A DNA stretch of 64,000 bases from Callorhinus ursinus (Eukaryota > Chordata > Mammalia > Carnivora > Otariidae), in the NCBI RefSeq assembly GCF_003265705.1, contig NW_020313168.1, positions 2,754,950 to 2,818,949 of the forward strand, written 5' to 3'. Positions 21,055 through 32,764 of the stretch are shown in pieces. Made by a program: the position numbers and the translations under genes. Below the pieces are notes generated by a model. It saw nothing but the letters and a program-made list of their open reading frames with translations. It searched no databases and was not told the origin of the DNA. Numbering within the stretch: the first letter of the stretch is position 1; each line of letters begins with the position of its first letter.

Positions 21055-21485
21055 ATAGTCATAGCCTCTCTCCCACTGTGGGCAGAGAAAGAAAATTATT
21101 TTCCTTTCCCCATTGATGCCAAGGTCGATCAAGTGGCTTGTGTTGGTCAATGGGATGACAGTGGACAAGGCATGAGCAGAGTGCATGCTTGGATTCTGTG
21201 CTCTGGTGATACGCCATGAGCAGGGCCCCACCAGCCCAGGCTTTGGATAAATACACAGGGAGCAGACCTGGGCCCAACCCATAGCCCGGAGTCAAGCTCA
21301 AGTGATACACAGCCTGAGGCAAGGCGGCCCTGCCCAGCCCATCTTTAACTGACAGAAAGGAGATCTGTCTGCAAACATGTCAGAGTGAGGGCAAATTCTT
21401 TTGTAAGCCACTGACTTTGTGGGTAGTTTGTTACGCAGTATTTTGTGGGCAGTAGCCGACTGATGCAGTGACTCTAGTAGAGGGT
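21055..21485 (+). mobile_element. Old dispersed repeat, LTR-like, family not assigned
   Basis: Contains GTTGGTCAATGGGATGACAG and ends with GTAAGCCACTGACTTTGTGG then TAGTTTGTTACGCAG, CGACTGATGCAG. These resemble a widespread old mammalian element ending in 'aagccactgagatttt...tgttacgcag...ctgatac'. A related copy lies at 32,765-33,087. No internal coding region is visible. Confidence 0.5.
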
Positions 21486-21898
21486 GGGTTTTTGGGGAGC
21501 TGATGTGGGGTGAGGGGTGAGGGTTCGAAGGTGTTGGGAGGGGAGGGCTATGCAGGGGTGCAGAAGTAAGAAGACAGAGCTCTGAGTGTGTGAGGTTAGC
21601 GGGGAGGCTGGAGAGGGTTTGAGGAGCGGGGAGGGGGAGTTGGAAAAGCACTTTGGAAGGAGGCTGTATGCGCTGGTAGTGGTCTCAGAGAAGACCCCCT
21701 ACCCCAGGGCACAGTCCTTCTCCCCCTTATCACGACCTCCGTATCCAAGCTTGCTCCCGAATTGCCCTAGGACCTGGGAAAAAGGTATTTTCTCTGGATG
21801 ACTACAGGTGCTCACCGCTCCCCACCAGAACACATGGGTGTTTCAGTGAGGGGCTCGATCCCCAGGAGGATATTCCGAGCAGATCCAGGCTCTGGGCC
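21486..21898. other. Unique sequence
   Basis: No gene recognised. Confidence 0.4.
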
Positions 21899-22131
21899 TT
21901 TTTTTTTTTTTTAATTTTTTAAAAGATTTTATTTATTTATTTGACAGAGAGAGAGAGGGACACACACAGCAAGAGAGGGAACACAAGCAGGGGGAGTGGG
22001 AGAGGGAGAAGCAGGCTTCCCGCCGAGCAGAGAGCCCGATGCGGGGCTCGATCCCAGGACCCTGGGATCATGACCTGAGCCGAAGGCAGACGCCCAGGGA
22101 CTGAGCCCCCCAGGCGCCCCCCCAGGCGCTC
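21899..22131 (-). mobile_element. Carnivore tRNA-Lys SINE
   Basis: A minus-strand full copy with poly(T), AAAAGATTTTATTTATTTAT, the CT-rich complement, CTCGATCCCAGGACCCTGGG and a locally duplicated head (CCCCAGGCGCCCCCCCAGGCGC). Imperfect target-site duplications CCAGGCTCTGGGC (21885-21897) and CCAGGCTTCTGGC (22132-22144) flank it. Confidence 0.95.
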
Positions 22132-22144
22132 CCAGGCTTCTGGC

Positions 22145-22495
22145 TTTAGCTTGATTCTGGTGCCTCAGCCCTTAGCTCCCTACAGGGACACCCATCCAAG
22201 TGGTCTCTTAGGACCCTCCTTTCCAGATGCCCCAGCCAAAGAGTGGTGAACACAGAGGCAGGTGCCAGGATCAACGAGTTGCCTAGAGGGAAGCAGGATG
22301 GGCTTGGAAGTCCGGATGCATAGCCTGGAACCCATGATGGTCTGGAGAAGAGCCACGGATGCAGCGGGCACGGGGCCCCAGCAAGTGATTGGGCTCAGAG
22401 GGCTGGCTGAGGGCGGGGGCCTGGGGAGAAGCAGGCGACAGGGGGCTGGGGAGGAGGAGAGGATCCAACCTGAACACCATGAATCCACCAAAGGC
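22145..22495. other. Unique sequence
   Basis: No gene recognised. Confidence 0.4.
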
Positions 22496-23135
22496 AACAA
22501 CCAACACAGCAAAAAGTTTCCAAATATAAACAGCGCACATCCCCATCAACATGTTAATTAGGGCTCATTAGCCGTGAACAAGCTCTGCGCAGCCTGAGGA
22601 GGCCGCCTTGGGTGGAGGATGTCTCCTGGAACCTTCTGTCTGCCCCCGGCGACTCAAGCCTGCGCCCATCTGCCAGGACCCCCGGGCTGTCTGGCCTTCT
22701 GCCACGGCCTGCGCAGATGCCCTGCACGTCCCCTCCTGTCGGGCCTTATTGTTCTGGTGGCTTGGTTTCTGTCGGCGCTGGGGTCTGATGCGTGCGTGAC
22801 TAAGGCGTGAGGAGCTGCCAACACAACATAAAAATCCATACGAAGGGCCTGCTGGAGCGGTGGTAATGGATTGGAAGAGCTGCAAGCTGCTCATGGCTGC
22901 CGGTCCCGGGTCACAGCGGGGCTGGTAACCCAAGCCCCTTGCCAAGCTCTTGTCACCCGATGAGGGCAGCATCTATTTGGAGGGGGAAAGAGGATGTAAT
23001 TCCTGTCTGCCCTGCCCATTTAAATAGTAGCCATAAGATGAGCTCCACTCGGAGCAAAATAAAACAAGAAATCAATGCAGCCCGGACCCGGTGCCTTTTA
23101 ATTATTGTTGTTATTTGCACCGCTAAACTTGTGAG
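22496..23135. promoter_or_regulatory. Candidate conserved non-coding/enhancer region
   Basis: Unique sequence with AT-rich clusters: ATGTTAATTAGGGCTCATTA (homeodomain-type TAAT/ATTA sites), AACATAAAAATCCATACG, CCCATTTAAATAGTAGCC, AAAATAAAACAAGAAATC and CCTTTTAATTATTGTTGTTA. No repeat family explains it and no exon is evident. The regulatory function is inference. Confidence 0.3.
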
Positions 23136-23876
23136 GATCCAAGGCGCCTTCCCAGAGGTTTTGGGCAGCCTGGAAGGTGCCGATAATTGCCATCACTGGG
23201 TGGGTCCCCCAGGAGGTGTGACCAGACAGAGCTGGGTTGTGCTGGGTCTCGGGACAAGGAGAGAATTTTGCCATGCTCCGGTTTTCGAGGAGGAGGGAGA
23301 GAGGCCCCGCCAGAAGGGTCCCTGCTGGAGAGGGTGCTACTGATGCCCCGCCGGATCTGCTGGTCTGCAGCCACCCCCTCTGTGGAGCACGACCCCCCGC
23401 CTCGCCCCCAGCGACCAGCAGGCGACAGGAAGTGCAAAGGGCTGGCCCCAGGCTGAGGTCCCCTCCTGCCACTCACCTGCCCCTCCCTCTGCCTTTTCTG
23501 GGAGGCCTCATGAGAGTTGCCCACCAGGAACCCCCAGGTTGGGCGCTTCTTCTAGGGTACCCGCTGAAGACACTTGTAGGGACCTCAATTAGACATCCTA
23601 TAATCATGAAAATTTCCAAGCTGCACACAGGTCTCAGCCCCCCACAGGTAATGGGTGGGTCATTTCTAAGGGCAAGGGGTATTGGCCACAGTGGCTGTCC
23701 CTGCAGGTTCCAGCTCATGCTGGGGGATTCGCACTGTCCACCCCCCTTCACCTCTCACCTGCCAGCCACCCTCCCTTTCCTGCCACCTGCCCTGTGGACC
23801 TCACGCTCCTCAGAGAGACAACTTACCCAGCTCCCACAGTTGTGGTGGGGAGTCAAATCCCTGTAAAAGGTCCCCT
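23136..23876. other. Unique sequence
   Basis: No gene recognised before the minisatellite. Confidence 0.4.
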
Positions 23877-25110
23877 TGCAAGAGTGTGTGTACATGTGTG
23901 TGTGTGCAGTGTATGTATGTATGTGTTGGTGCATGCACATGCATGTACATGTGTCTATGTAAATGTACATCAACGCACACGAGTATAGTGTATATATGCA
24001 CACACGTGCATACATATTACACATTACATGCATGTGTACATCTATACATGTGTGCACGCGCACACACATGCACGCGTATTTCTGTATGTTTGTGTACACA
24101 CATGTATGTGCATATGCACATCTACGTGTATGTGCACACCCGTGTGCATATGTGTGTGTATATGTGCACAGATACAACTGTCCATCCATGTGTATATGCA
24201 TGTCTTTGTTATATAACTGTGCATATGTACTTGTATGTGCAAGTGCACGTGTGTGCGCGCGCATGGGTATACGTGTGTGTGCACCCATGTGGGTGTGTAC
24301 ACCTCTGTGTATATGCATGTGCACGTGTATGTGTGTGCACCCATGTGGGTGTGTACACCTCTGTGTATATGCACGTGCACGTGTGTGTGCATGCATGTGT
24401 ATGTGTGCACCCATGTGGGTGTGTACACCTCTGGGTATATGCACGCACGTGTGTGCGCGCGCACGGGTGTGTGTGCGCACCCATGTGGGTGTGTACACCT
24501 CTGTGTGTATGCATGCGCACGTGTGTGTGGGCACGCACGTGTGTGTGCACCCATGTGGGTGTGTACACCCCTGCGTATATGCACGTGCACGTCTGTGTGT
24601 GTGCACGGGTGTGTGTGTGTGCACCCATGTTGGTGTGTACACCTCTGTGTATATGCGCGCGTGTGTGCGCACCCACGTGGGTGTGTACACCTCTGGGTAT
24701 ATGCACGTGCGCACATGCACGTGCGCACGCGCGTGTGTGTACATCTCTGTATATGCACGTGCATGTGTGTGTGGGCACGTGGGTGTGTGCGCACCCACGT
24801 GGGTGTGTACACCTCTGTGTATATGCACGTGCGCGCGCGCGTGTGCGTACATCTCTGTGTGTATGCATGCGCACGTGTGTGTGCACCCATGTGGGTGTGT
24901 ACACCCTTGTGTATATGCACGTGCACGTCTGTGTGTGTGCACGGATGTGTGTGCGTGCACCCACGTGGGTGTGTACACCTCTGTGTATATGCACGTGCAC
25001 GTGTGTGTGCACACACGTGTGTATGGACGTGCACCTCTGTGTGCATGTGTGTGCGCATCCATGTGGGTGTGCATGACTCTCTGTGTGTGCACGCGTGTGT
25101 GCAGATGCAT
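23877..25110 (+). repeat. GT-rich minisatellite, about 1.2 kb
   Basis: The first 360 bp are irregular TG/CA/TATG repeats. From about 24,280 to 25,075 there are eleven units starting at GCACCCATGTGGGTGTGTAC and continuing ACCTCTGTGTATATGCACG, mostly about 70 bp apart (range roughly 48-122). Alternating purine-pyrimidine runs such as GTGCGCGCGCGCGTGTGCG are Z-DNA-prone. The repeats make frames of 335-468 codons open on both strands (Cys/Val/His-rich on plus, His/Thr-rich on minus); none is a real gene. Confidence 0.97.
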
Positions 25111-26924
25111 AGGCCAGTCTCCTGGGGCTCTGCTGATCCCTGGGGGGATACGCCCTCCCATCTTCAGGTCTCAGCTGATGCTGACGTGTCTCCACCCTCG
25201 GCCTGTCACCTCCTACCACAGCATTCGGTTTTCTCCTCTTAGCTCTCAGAGGCACCTGCGGTGACATTATGACTTTTATTGCTGATGTGCTCCTTGTCTC
25301 CCCAAGGGCTGCTGTCATTCCCAGTGGTAAGCCCAGTGACTGAGCAAGGCCTGGCTCCCTTGAAGTTCGAGGCTGCCCATGGGCTTCCTCCTTGACCACA
25401 GTGGGAATCTGGACCCCTTCCTTCTCCGACCTGTGTGGCTGTCAGCCTTCTGTGTTCTTTGGGGCTGGGGACCAGGGCCGGGGCTGCGCTCCGGCCCATC
25501 AGCATCCTCGGAAACAGCTCTCTGGATGCCACCCAGACAGAAGCAATTTCCAGGCGCCCAGCTGTCTCACCAGGAAATGTTCCCATGGGTGTCCGTTTTA
25601 TTCCTGGGGGGTGGCGGTGGCTGGGAGGGCACGGCTCCGGGGCTGGCACGGCTGGCCAGGAGAAGGCAGCCTGCGGGCGTGGGCTGGTCCTTGGGCCCCT
25701 CGCCACCCCCCCTGGGGAGGCCCCACCTGCTCCACCACAGGCTGCCTGCTTCCCCTCCAGGTGGGCTTCGAGGGCAGCAGACAGGCTGGGAGCAGCTGGG
25801 TCCTGCAGCAGAGAGCTGGAGAGGAAAATCTTTCGTCCCCACCCTCCCTGCCAGGAGGACCTCTGGGAGCTGACTGCTCCTGGGGTAAATGAACATCCTG
25901 AGGGGCTGGTCTCCAAGACGTTGCTCTGATACAGGGGGAGGAACATAGGAGCACCGGTGGAAGAGTCCTTCGCAGAAAAACACGAAAGCCCTTTATCTCT
26001 CCCTGCTGCTAACAGATTTCAGTCGGTGCAGCAAGATAATGGGGTGCATGTGTGCCTGTGTGCGTGCCCGTGTGTCCAGGGCTTCAGGGACTGAAGTGGC
26101 ACCTGGGGACTGGAGCATGGAGCCGGGGGGCTGAGCAGCTGGGACTGGGCAGCGCTGGATGCCTCCCCTGCCCACCCCCCCCGGCCCTCTTTCTGTCCAC
26201 AGGTCTGCCTTCAGGCCTCGTCACCACCGACTGTGTATCAGGAACCTCCCAAGCATTTCAGTTTGCGGAGCTGGCTGGACACGTTACATAGCGAGTGGCC
26301 GGCAGCAGTGAGTCCCAACCGTGACCTTCGCCCCGGAAGGAGGTCGCTTTATTTTGAAGGTGGCTGAGACCTGCCTTTTCTCCCCCAGCGAAGAGATTAA
26401 AATCCTTAAATGCCTTCTGGCGAAAGGGACAGCTGCCTCTTTATCCTTAAAATGCAAGTTAGCGAGGAGCACACTGGCCACACACTGGCCTGTGTGGGTT
26501 GGAGGAAGGCTGCCTGTCCCTGCGACCTAACCCCATCGATTTCCCCAATCTGATGAGACCTGGGCAGTGATCAATATCCGGGCATTTCTGCGAGTGAATG
26601 CAGAGGGAAGCGGGAGGTGGGGAGCTACGGTCCGGGGACACCAGAGCACGGGCCGGCCCTGCCAGCCGTGGGAGAGCCCACCCATCCGGCTGGAGCTGCA
26701 CCCCAAAGGCAGGATGGTGATGAGCAATGGTCGGCCACACATGGATCACAGGACCCCAGTGGGCTTCGGGTGGATGGGAAAAATAATTCATGCGGCACCG
26801 TCTGACCCCAGCTCACCTGGCATCTGGTGTCCCCAGCAGCTGCCCGCTGGAGGGCTTTCTGCATCTGGCTTCACCTTCTGTCCGCTCCTGCCCTGGAGAC
26901 GCTCAGCCTTGTTACCCACTGGCT
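25111..26924. other. Unique sequence
   Basis: Mostly GC-rich with overlapping domain-less open frames on both strands (for example 25239-25946 minus). A more AT-rich patch at 26,330-26,470 (GAGATTAAAATCCTTAAATG, TTTATCCTTAAAATGCAAG) may be constrained. No gene recognised. Confidence 0.4.
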
Positions 26925-27000
26925 CCGTTCAACTTGTAGTCTCAGTGCCTTGAATCCAGACCTGGGCAGCAGATTCATGCTTTGTTGAACGACTGAGTGC
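26925..27000 (+). mobile_element. L2 3' end fragment
   Basis: Resembles the L2 sense terminus (CAGTGCCT, CCTGGGCAGCAGATTC, TTTGTTGAACGACTGAGTG). Short and diverged. Confidence 0.4.
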
Positions 27001-27114
27001 ATTTCTGGTGGGGCTGTCCTGTCCCCTTTCGCTGTGTCTGGTCACTATTTGCGCTTCTCTGTCCCTCGTCCCTTGGCCCAGGACTTCTGTGTGGGGCATG
27101 TGCCCGGATATTTC

Positions 27115-27215
27115 CACTCTTGGAAATCCTCCTACACAGCCTTCAGAACCCCACTCAAATGTCACCTCCTCCAGGAAGGCTTCTGTCGCCTCCAGCTAGA
27201 AGTGGTCCCTCCCTG
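27115..27215 (+). mobile_element. L2 LINE fragment
   Basis: AACCCCACTCAAATGTCACC followed by TCCTCCAGGAAGGCTTCTGT is the characteristic L2 'ctcaaatgtcacctcctcaggaaggccttc' block. Confidence 0.7.
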
Positions 27216-27749
27216 CCTGAGCTCAGGCTGGGTGCTTACTGGTCTCAGAGGTGTCCCTTCCAATAATGATGGCTGCTTCTTTTTTGTTCTTGCTAAATAT
27301 TGCCGTCGTAGTAGACTGTCCTTGGACTCATCTGGGTTTCCTTCTGAGAGGAAGCTGGATTTGGAACGTCCCCTCATTTCTGTGCCTCGGCTGGAAATAC
27401 TGCTCCTGCACCAACACTCTGAAGCCAAGTCTTAGATCCGACCTCTTTTCTTTTGGGCGTTCGGTGCCGGGCCTTTGCCTGCTGCGAACCCCCTAACCGT
27501 GGGGTGCCTTCCATCTTGTCTGGACTCCAAAGGCCAGTAGGACCGTTGGGTACACCTCTTCCCCCTGCTGCTAGCCACGCTCCCTGCTGCTGCTAAGGTG
27601 ATAGAATTAGGGTGGGAACCTGCTGGGGGCCCTCTCCTGCTCACACCCAGCCCCTGGTGGTCCTGGCTGCCCAGCACAGCCCACGGCTCCCTGTCGCCTG
27701 CCATTCGCTGGCCTGCCACGCCGCATAGTACTGGCCCCTCATGTGCCTC
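27216..27749. other. Unique sequence
   Basis: No gene recognised. Confidence 0.4.
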
Positions 27750-27985
27750 CTCGCGCCTCTGCATCTTTGCTCACCCGTGCCCTCTGCCTGGCGTGCCCGC
27801 TCTGTGTGTCTGCACCTGGCCCACCTTTAAGACCGAACTGAGGAATCACCCAGGAATCCCGAGCCTCCGGTGGGCTGCATGTCTGGACCTCACCTCACCC
27901 CCTGGGTGGTTAGTCCCTCTTGAACTCATCAGCATCCAAGGCCAAAGGCTGCGTTTTGTCTCTCTCTGGACTGCCAGGTCCTGGC
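27750..27985 (+). mobile_element. L2 LINE fragment
   Basis: CATCTTTGCTCACCCGTGCC, CTCTGCCTGGCGTGCC and later GGCCAAAGGCTGCGTTTTGT follow the L2 3' region in sense orientation, much diverged. Confidence 0.5.
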
Positions 27986-28752
27986 CCAGCCTTTGCTGAG
28001 CCCACCATGGGAGGCTGAGCGGGACCACCCTCCAGTAGCCCAGCTTGGGGCTAGATCGTGGGCTGGCCTTGTCCACGATGAGCAGGCATGACCGTGGCCC
28101 ACGCCATGGGGGGGTTCTCTGTCAGGGCCGATGCCTCCCTCTGAAACCGACACCTCATCCTCACCTAGCCAGGCCGGAGGCCGCCCCTGGAGCGTGGCCT
28201 TGGCTGTGTGCAGAGATGTATCAGTCAGTCCTGCTGACCACTGGACAGGCAGTCCTCAAACGCCACTGAGCCAACACACGGCATGCTTATTTCGGTTCAC
28301 AGTGTCTGCTGACCTCTTCCCCGGAGGGACTCAGCTGGCTGGGGAGGCAATGTAGGGACAGTCCATCGGGATGTGGCCACCTCAGTCTGGGAGTGATAGC
28401 ACGTTCTTCCATTCCTCTCCCTTTGGCCAAAACCAGACATCTGGTCCCCCCGGCATGCTGTGGGGGTGCGGTGGGAAGGGCAGGCCCCACTGGACGCCCG
28501 GCTCTGGGGCCAGCTCACTGTCTCTGCCACGGGACTCCGGGCTCATTGTGGGCACAGTACGTGACAGCTCTGTGCCCCAAATTTCCTGACTTTTTAAGTC
28601 AGCACAAGAAAGCTATTGTGGGGATTAATGTCCTACCATCAGGAAAGTGGCTTTTGTGAGGGCTGGCCAAGTACGTATTTGCCCTCAGTGGCCACTCGGC
28701 ATTCCACGGCAACAGAAGCACCTGGAAGAGGCGTCAGTGACAGCTCAGGGTA
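27986..28752. other. Unique sequence
   Basis: No gene recognised. Confidence 0.4.
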
Positions 28753-28767
28753 CTGCCCTCTGCTGCC
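28753..28767 (-). promoter_or_regulatory. Candidate CTCF-like site (one mismatch)
   Basis: The reverse complement GGCAGCAGAGGGCAG matches the CTCF core CCASYAGRKGGCRS except for the first C. Not within a recognised repeat. Confidence 0.25.
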
Positions 28768-29309
28768 GGAGCCCCAGCCCTCCTCCCAGAGAGAGCTCCC
28801 CTTGACTCCTGCTCCTGGAACCCCGGGTCGAAAGCCAGAAAATCCATGGATGCCACGCCTCGCACGTGGCACGCAGCCCAGGGTCCCACACATGGCTTCC
28901 CTAGAGCCAGAGGGGGTGGCACCCAACTTACGGTTGAGCAAAGAAAGGCCCGGGGACTTGCTTGGATCAGGGCAGGGCGGGACTCCAACCCCCGTTCTGG
29001 CTTCCAGGCCCTCCCTCTGGGCTCCGCTCCAGGCCCTCTTCCCAGGGAAGAGGCCTCCTGCCCTGGCTCATGGCAAGTGTCGTCAGGATGACAAAGTCTG
29101 GGCAGAACATGTCTCATGTGCTCGTGTGGCAGAAGCTATGGGGACACAATGAGAAAACTAGATAAAAGGAGACATGAGAATGCTGATGGTGTCTCGGGGT
29201 CGCAACAGGTCTTGGGTATCCTTGTTGATTCAAGAGAGCAAAGCAGAGACTGGGGGGCTTGCAGCGTCCTGTCTCACCTGATCTTCTACCTGAAGACACA
29301 GATAACTAC
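28768..29309. other. Unique sequence
   Basis: No gene recognised. A weak MIR-like patch may lie at about 28,925-29,010. Confidence 0.35.
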
Positions 29310-29803
29310 ATTTGCATGCTAGATGCAGAAGTGCGAATATTCCCCACAGCAGCCAAAAGGTGAAGAAGCCACGTGTCCATCGACGGATGCATAAACATAG
29401 TGGGAACCGCCATACAACGGAATATTACTCAGCCTTGACAAGGAAGGGAATTCTGACACCTGCTACAACGTGGATGGACCTTGAGATTATTATGTGGAGT
29501 GAAGTAATCCAATCACTAAAGGACAAATATTGTAAGATTCCACTGATACAAGATCCCCAGAGTCGTCAGATTCATAGAGACAGAAAGTAGGATGGAGGGG
29601 GTGCCAGGGGCTGGGGGAGGCGGGAGGGGGTTTATGTTCAATGGACACAGAGTTTTGCTTTGGGATGGCGAGGATGTGGGTGGATGGCGGTGGCGGTCGT
29701 TCGACAACGTGAATGTACTTGGTGCCGCTGAGCTGTGCACTCATACACGGGTGAAATGCTAATTTTATGTTATGTGTATTTTACTACAATTGAAAAAAAA
29801 GCA
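29310..29803 (+). mobile_element. L1 LINE 3' end (L1MA/MB-like)
   Basis: Clear L1 3' region: CAGCAGCCAAAAGGTGAAGA, GTGTCCATCGACGGATGC, GGAATATTACTCAGCCTTG, ACAACGTGGATGGACCTTG, CAATCACTAAAGGACAAATA, GATTCATAGAGACAGAAAGT, and a terminal TGTGTATTTTACTACAATTG with an A8 run. No coding capacity. It is better preserved than the copy at 600. Confidence 0.93.
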
Positions 29804-30439
29804 GCATGAGTGTTCATTTCGGTTTCCAAGTCTTTCTTAGGTTTTCTCTGACCCTGGCTGGGGTGTTTCTGGTGGCACCAGCAGCCCCCACAGGCAAATG
29901 CTGAGACTCTTCAAGGCTGGTAAGTCTTCCTCGTCAGGACCTGCCTTCTCGGGAGCGGGCGTCTTCCCCGACCCGAAGCCCTTTCTGGATTTCAGGTTTT
30001 ATGCTTCTGTTCTCTCTCGAGCTTTGTGCTCAGCACAGGGGTTTATGGGAGTTTTGTATTGTTGTGCATAAACCCAAACTTACAAAAGGTACACTGGGGT
30101 TGATTAACCAATATCATCATACTGTGTCTCCTCCTGCTAAGATTTACCGCGTAGTTAACTTCTTATAGGGTAACTTCAAATGCAGTTCGCGCTGAGCTGT
30201 GTCCACGTGCAGCAACCCAACCTCTCTTTTTGGTGGAGGACTGAGGGTTGGGGAATGAGGGAAGGGTGACCTGGGGCATCAGGTGCTCGCAGAATCCGCT
30301 CTGGGGGAGAAGCCCTGCTACACTCACATCTCAGAAGTCCTTGGCAAGGTCTGCGCCCCCACAAAGGACCTGGGAGGGGGACGGCCTCAGCCCAGGATGA
30401 CTTCATTGTGGAGACAGAAACTAATTCCTCTCTAAGTGG
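29804..30439. other. Unique sequence
   Basis: No gene recognised. Confidence 0.4.
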
Positions 30440-30830
30440 GAAAAGGCTCTTTAGCTACATTAAGAGGCTGAAATCTGATGAAAAGGCAAATAGATTCAAT
30501 CTTCCTTGCACCAGTCGCCTGGGACTTCATAAGACTCAAACCGATTAGAAAAATTCATATTGAAAGCATCGTTTATAATAGACCAAAATCATAGAAAACA
30601 TTTGGCTTGGAGGGAGGGAGGAAGAGCATTTCCACCTAAGCCATAATCTTTCATTATCTCCCCCTGCCTCCTTTATGGGGTCTGACAGCCCTGTCTCTTC
30701 CCCAGGACTAATCATTAGACTAATTAGTGGCTAATCAATGTTTAATTAAAACCTAGCCATTAATTACAGGAAGTGCCATGGCAACTTGAGAATAAACTGG
30801 TTGCAAGTGGGATCAGATTTCTGTAAGCAT
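30440..30830. promoter_or_regulatory. Candidate enhancer with homeodomain-site cluster
   Basis: AT-rich unique block. Within 30,707-30,770 five TAAT/ATTA motifs are packed together: ACTAATCATTAGAC, TAATTAGTGG, CTAATCAATG, TTTAATTAAAA and CATTAATTACAGG. Upstream are GCATCGTTTATAATAGACC and CCATAATCTTTCATTATC. No known repeat matches. Dense homeodomain cores in unique DNA are typical of developmental enhancers, but this is inference. Confidence 0.4.
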
Positions 30831-31140
30831 GGCTAGTCACACAGGCAGGAAACTTTCCTTCTGGCCTTTGTCGGTGCTTCTTTGCGCTTTGGTTTGGGTG
30901 GATCTGGAAGTCTGGAGAAGGGAGAAGAGAAGGAGTAGGGAGCAGCATGGGTTGATCTGAGCATTTTGGCTTCCGGCCCATTACCCACCCACTCCACCGG
31001 ACCTTTCCCCGTGGTTCTGGCATCGCTCTTCCCACATCTCGAATTTAATCTATTTTTCTCTGAAAATCCCTTATTGGGCATCTACATACTTGCATTTAGA
31101 CTAACACTCAAACCTGTTACCATAAACTGCAAGGTCCTAG
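30831..31140. other. Unique sequence
   Basis: No gene recognised. Confidence 0.4.
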
Positions 31141-31188
31141 ATCAGTGGTTCTCAACCCTGGTTGCATGTTAGACTCACCAAGAGAGGT
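31141..31188. mobile_element. MER5A-like hAT terminus
   Basis: ATCAGTGGTTCTCAACCCTG followed by GTTGCATGTTAGACTCACC matches the MER5A end 'cagtggttctcaaccctggctgcacattagaatcacc'. It is cut off by the A-rich start of the following L1. Confidence 0.75.
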
Positions 31189-32335
31189 TAAAAAAAAAAA
31201 AATAGAATAGAAGGTTAGACAAACAGACCAATGAACAGAGTAGAGAACCCAGAAACAGACCCAGCATATATGGGTAAACAACATATGATATGAAGCAAGG
31301 GTGGTGCTTTCAAGAAGGTGGCATGGATGATCTTTGCTATCAGTGGTGCTGGGTCAGTTGGATAGCCACCTAAAAAAAACCAGGAAGCTTGACCCCTACC
31401 TCACACCATACATGGAGGTAAATTCTACCTTCTAGAAGATAATATAGAAGACTATCTGGAATATTTTCATGATAATGAAGAGCACTAACCATAAAGGAAA
31501 AATGGACAAATGAGGTTATATTAAAATGAAGGGCTCCTGTTCACTGAAAGTCACCATTAAGAGAGTGGAAAGGTAGGCACAACACGAGATGTTTCTGGAG
31601 ATATGACTTGTGAAGGGGCTCACAGGAAAACGGGTAGGAGACTTGAACAAGTACTTCACAAAGTGTCCTATTAGCCATCAGAGAAATGCAAATGGAGATA
31701 GTCTCTAACCCAGTAGGATGACTAAAATGAGTAGACTGGTGACCCCAAGGGCTGGTAAAGATAGAGGACCACGGAACATTCATACTTTGGAAAACTGTTT
31801 AGCAGAATCTCCTGAAGCTGTGCATATGCTGGCCCCGGGGCCCTGCTGCCCCACTCCTAGACATCCTCTGAGGAACGTACACGCACCTGTGCACCAAGGC
31901 ACATGCTCTAGAGAGTGAGCACAGCACCATCGTTTTAATAGCTCCAAATGGGTTGCAACCCAAAAGTCTTTCAACAGGAGTAGGGCCAAATAAAACTGGT
32001 GAATTCACACAGGGGATACACAACAGCACTTCTACACTCAATGAATCTCACAGAAATAATGTAGCATGAAAGGACCCAGGCACAAAATTGGATGTCAACT
32101 GTATTATCCCGTTCATACAGAGTTTAGGAACAGGCAAGATCATGGTGGTAATTATCTTTGGGGAGGAGGAAGGGGAAGTCACTAGGGAAGGAGGGGGCTT
32201 TCTGGGGGTCTTTGATATTCTACTTTTTGATCTCAGTGATGTGTGCATGGATGGTCCACTTTGTGACTAATCATTGAGCACACACTTATGATTTGTGCAC
32301 TTTGGGGCATATGTGTTATTTTCTTAAAGAGAAAA
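31189..32335 (+). mobile_element. Old L1 LINE: ORF2 3' portion plus 3' UTR
   Basis: About 1.15 kb of sense L1. Landmarks are AATGAACAGAGTAGAGAACC, TATCAGTGGTGCTGGGTCAG, TTAAAATGAAGGGCTCCTGT, AGCCATCAGAGAAATGCAAA, AGTAGGATGACTAAAATGAG, GAACATTCATACTTTGG and a 3' UTR-like stretch. The ORF2 frame is broken by many stops. The 5' boundary is an A13 run next to a MER5A fragment. Confidence 0.9.
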
Positions 32336-32479
32336 ACAAATTGAGGCCTGGCTCCGGGCCAGAATAGTTCGGTCAGAGTCCCTGGGAGAGGGTTCAGGTG
32401 ACTCTGACATGTACTGGGGCTGCCCACCTGACCTGGCTTACATGGCCAACCTCTTGTCTCCCCCTCTCCCTTGCCTGCT

Positions 32480-32764
32480 CCTGCCCAGCTCCTTTCTGTC
32501 CCTTGAACATGCCTCTTGTTTTCGGGCACCAACTGTTTGCACTTGCCTGTGTGTTCCCTGGGACTGGAAGGCTGTCTCCTGCCTGGCTCCCTCAAGTCAC
32601 GCCCTACAGTGACCTTCCCTGACTCGTCCATCTAAAATGGGCCGCTTGTCCCAGCCACTTTCTGTTCTATCATTCTGTTTATTTCCTTTACTCTTCTTGC
32701 GGTAGAGACAAGTCATCAAATTCCATTTCATTTGCGTCTTCCTGGATTTCAAAGAAGACTGTGT
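32480..32764 (+). mobile_element. L2 LINE fragment (part 1, interrupted)
   Basis: CACTTGCCTGTGTGTTCCCT, AGTGACCTTCCCTGACTCGT and TATCATTCTGTTTATTTCC follow L2 sense order. The next L2 block (CAGCACTTACTGCAATCTGA) appears only after the inserted repeat at 32,765-33,087. Confidence 0.65.

Noticed and set aside
23682..25076. Open frames of 335-468 codons on both strands with Cys/Val/His- or His/Thr-rich repeats
   Set aside because: They coincide with the GT-rich minisatellite, are open in several frames at once and have purely repeat-driven composition.
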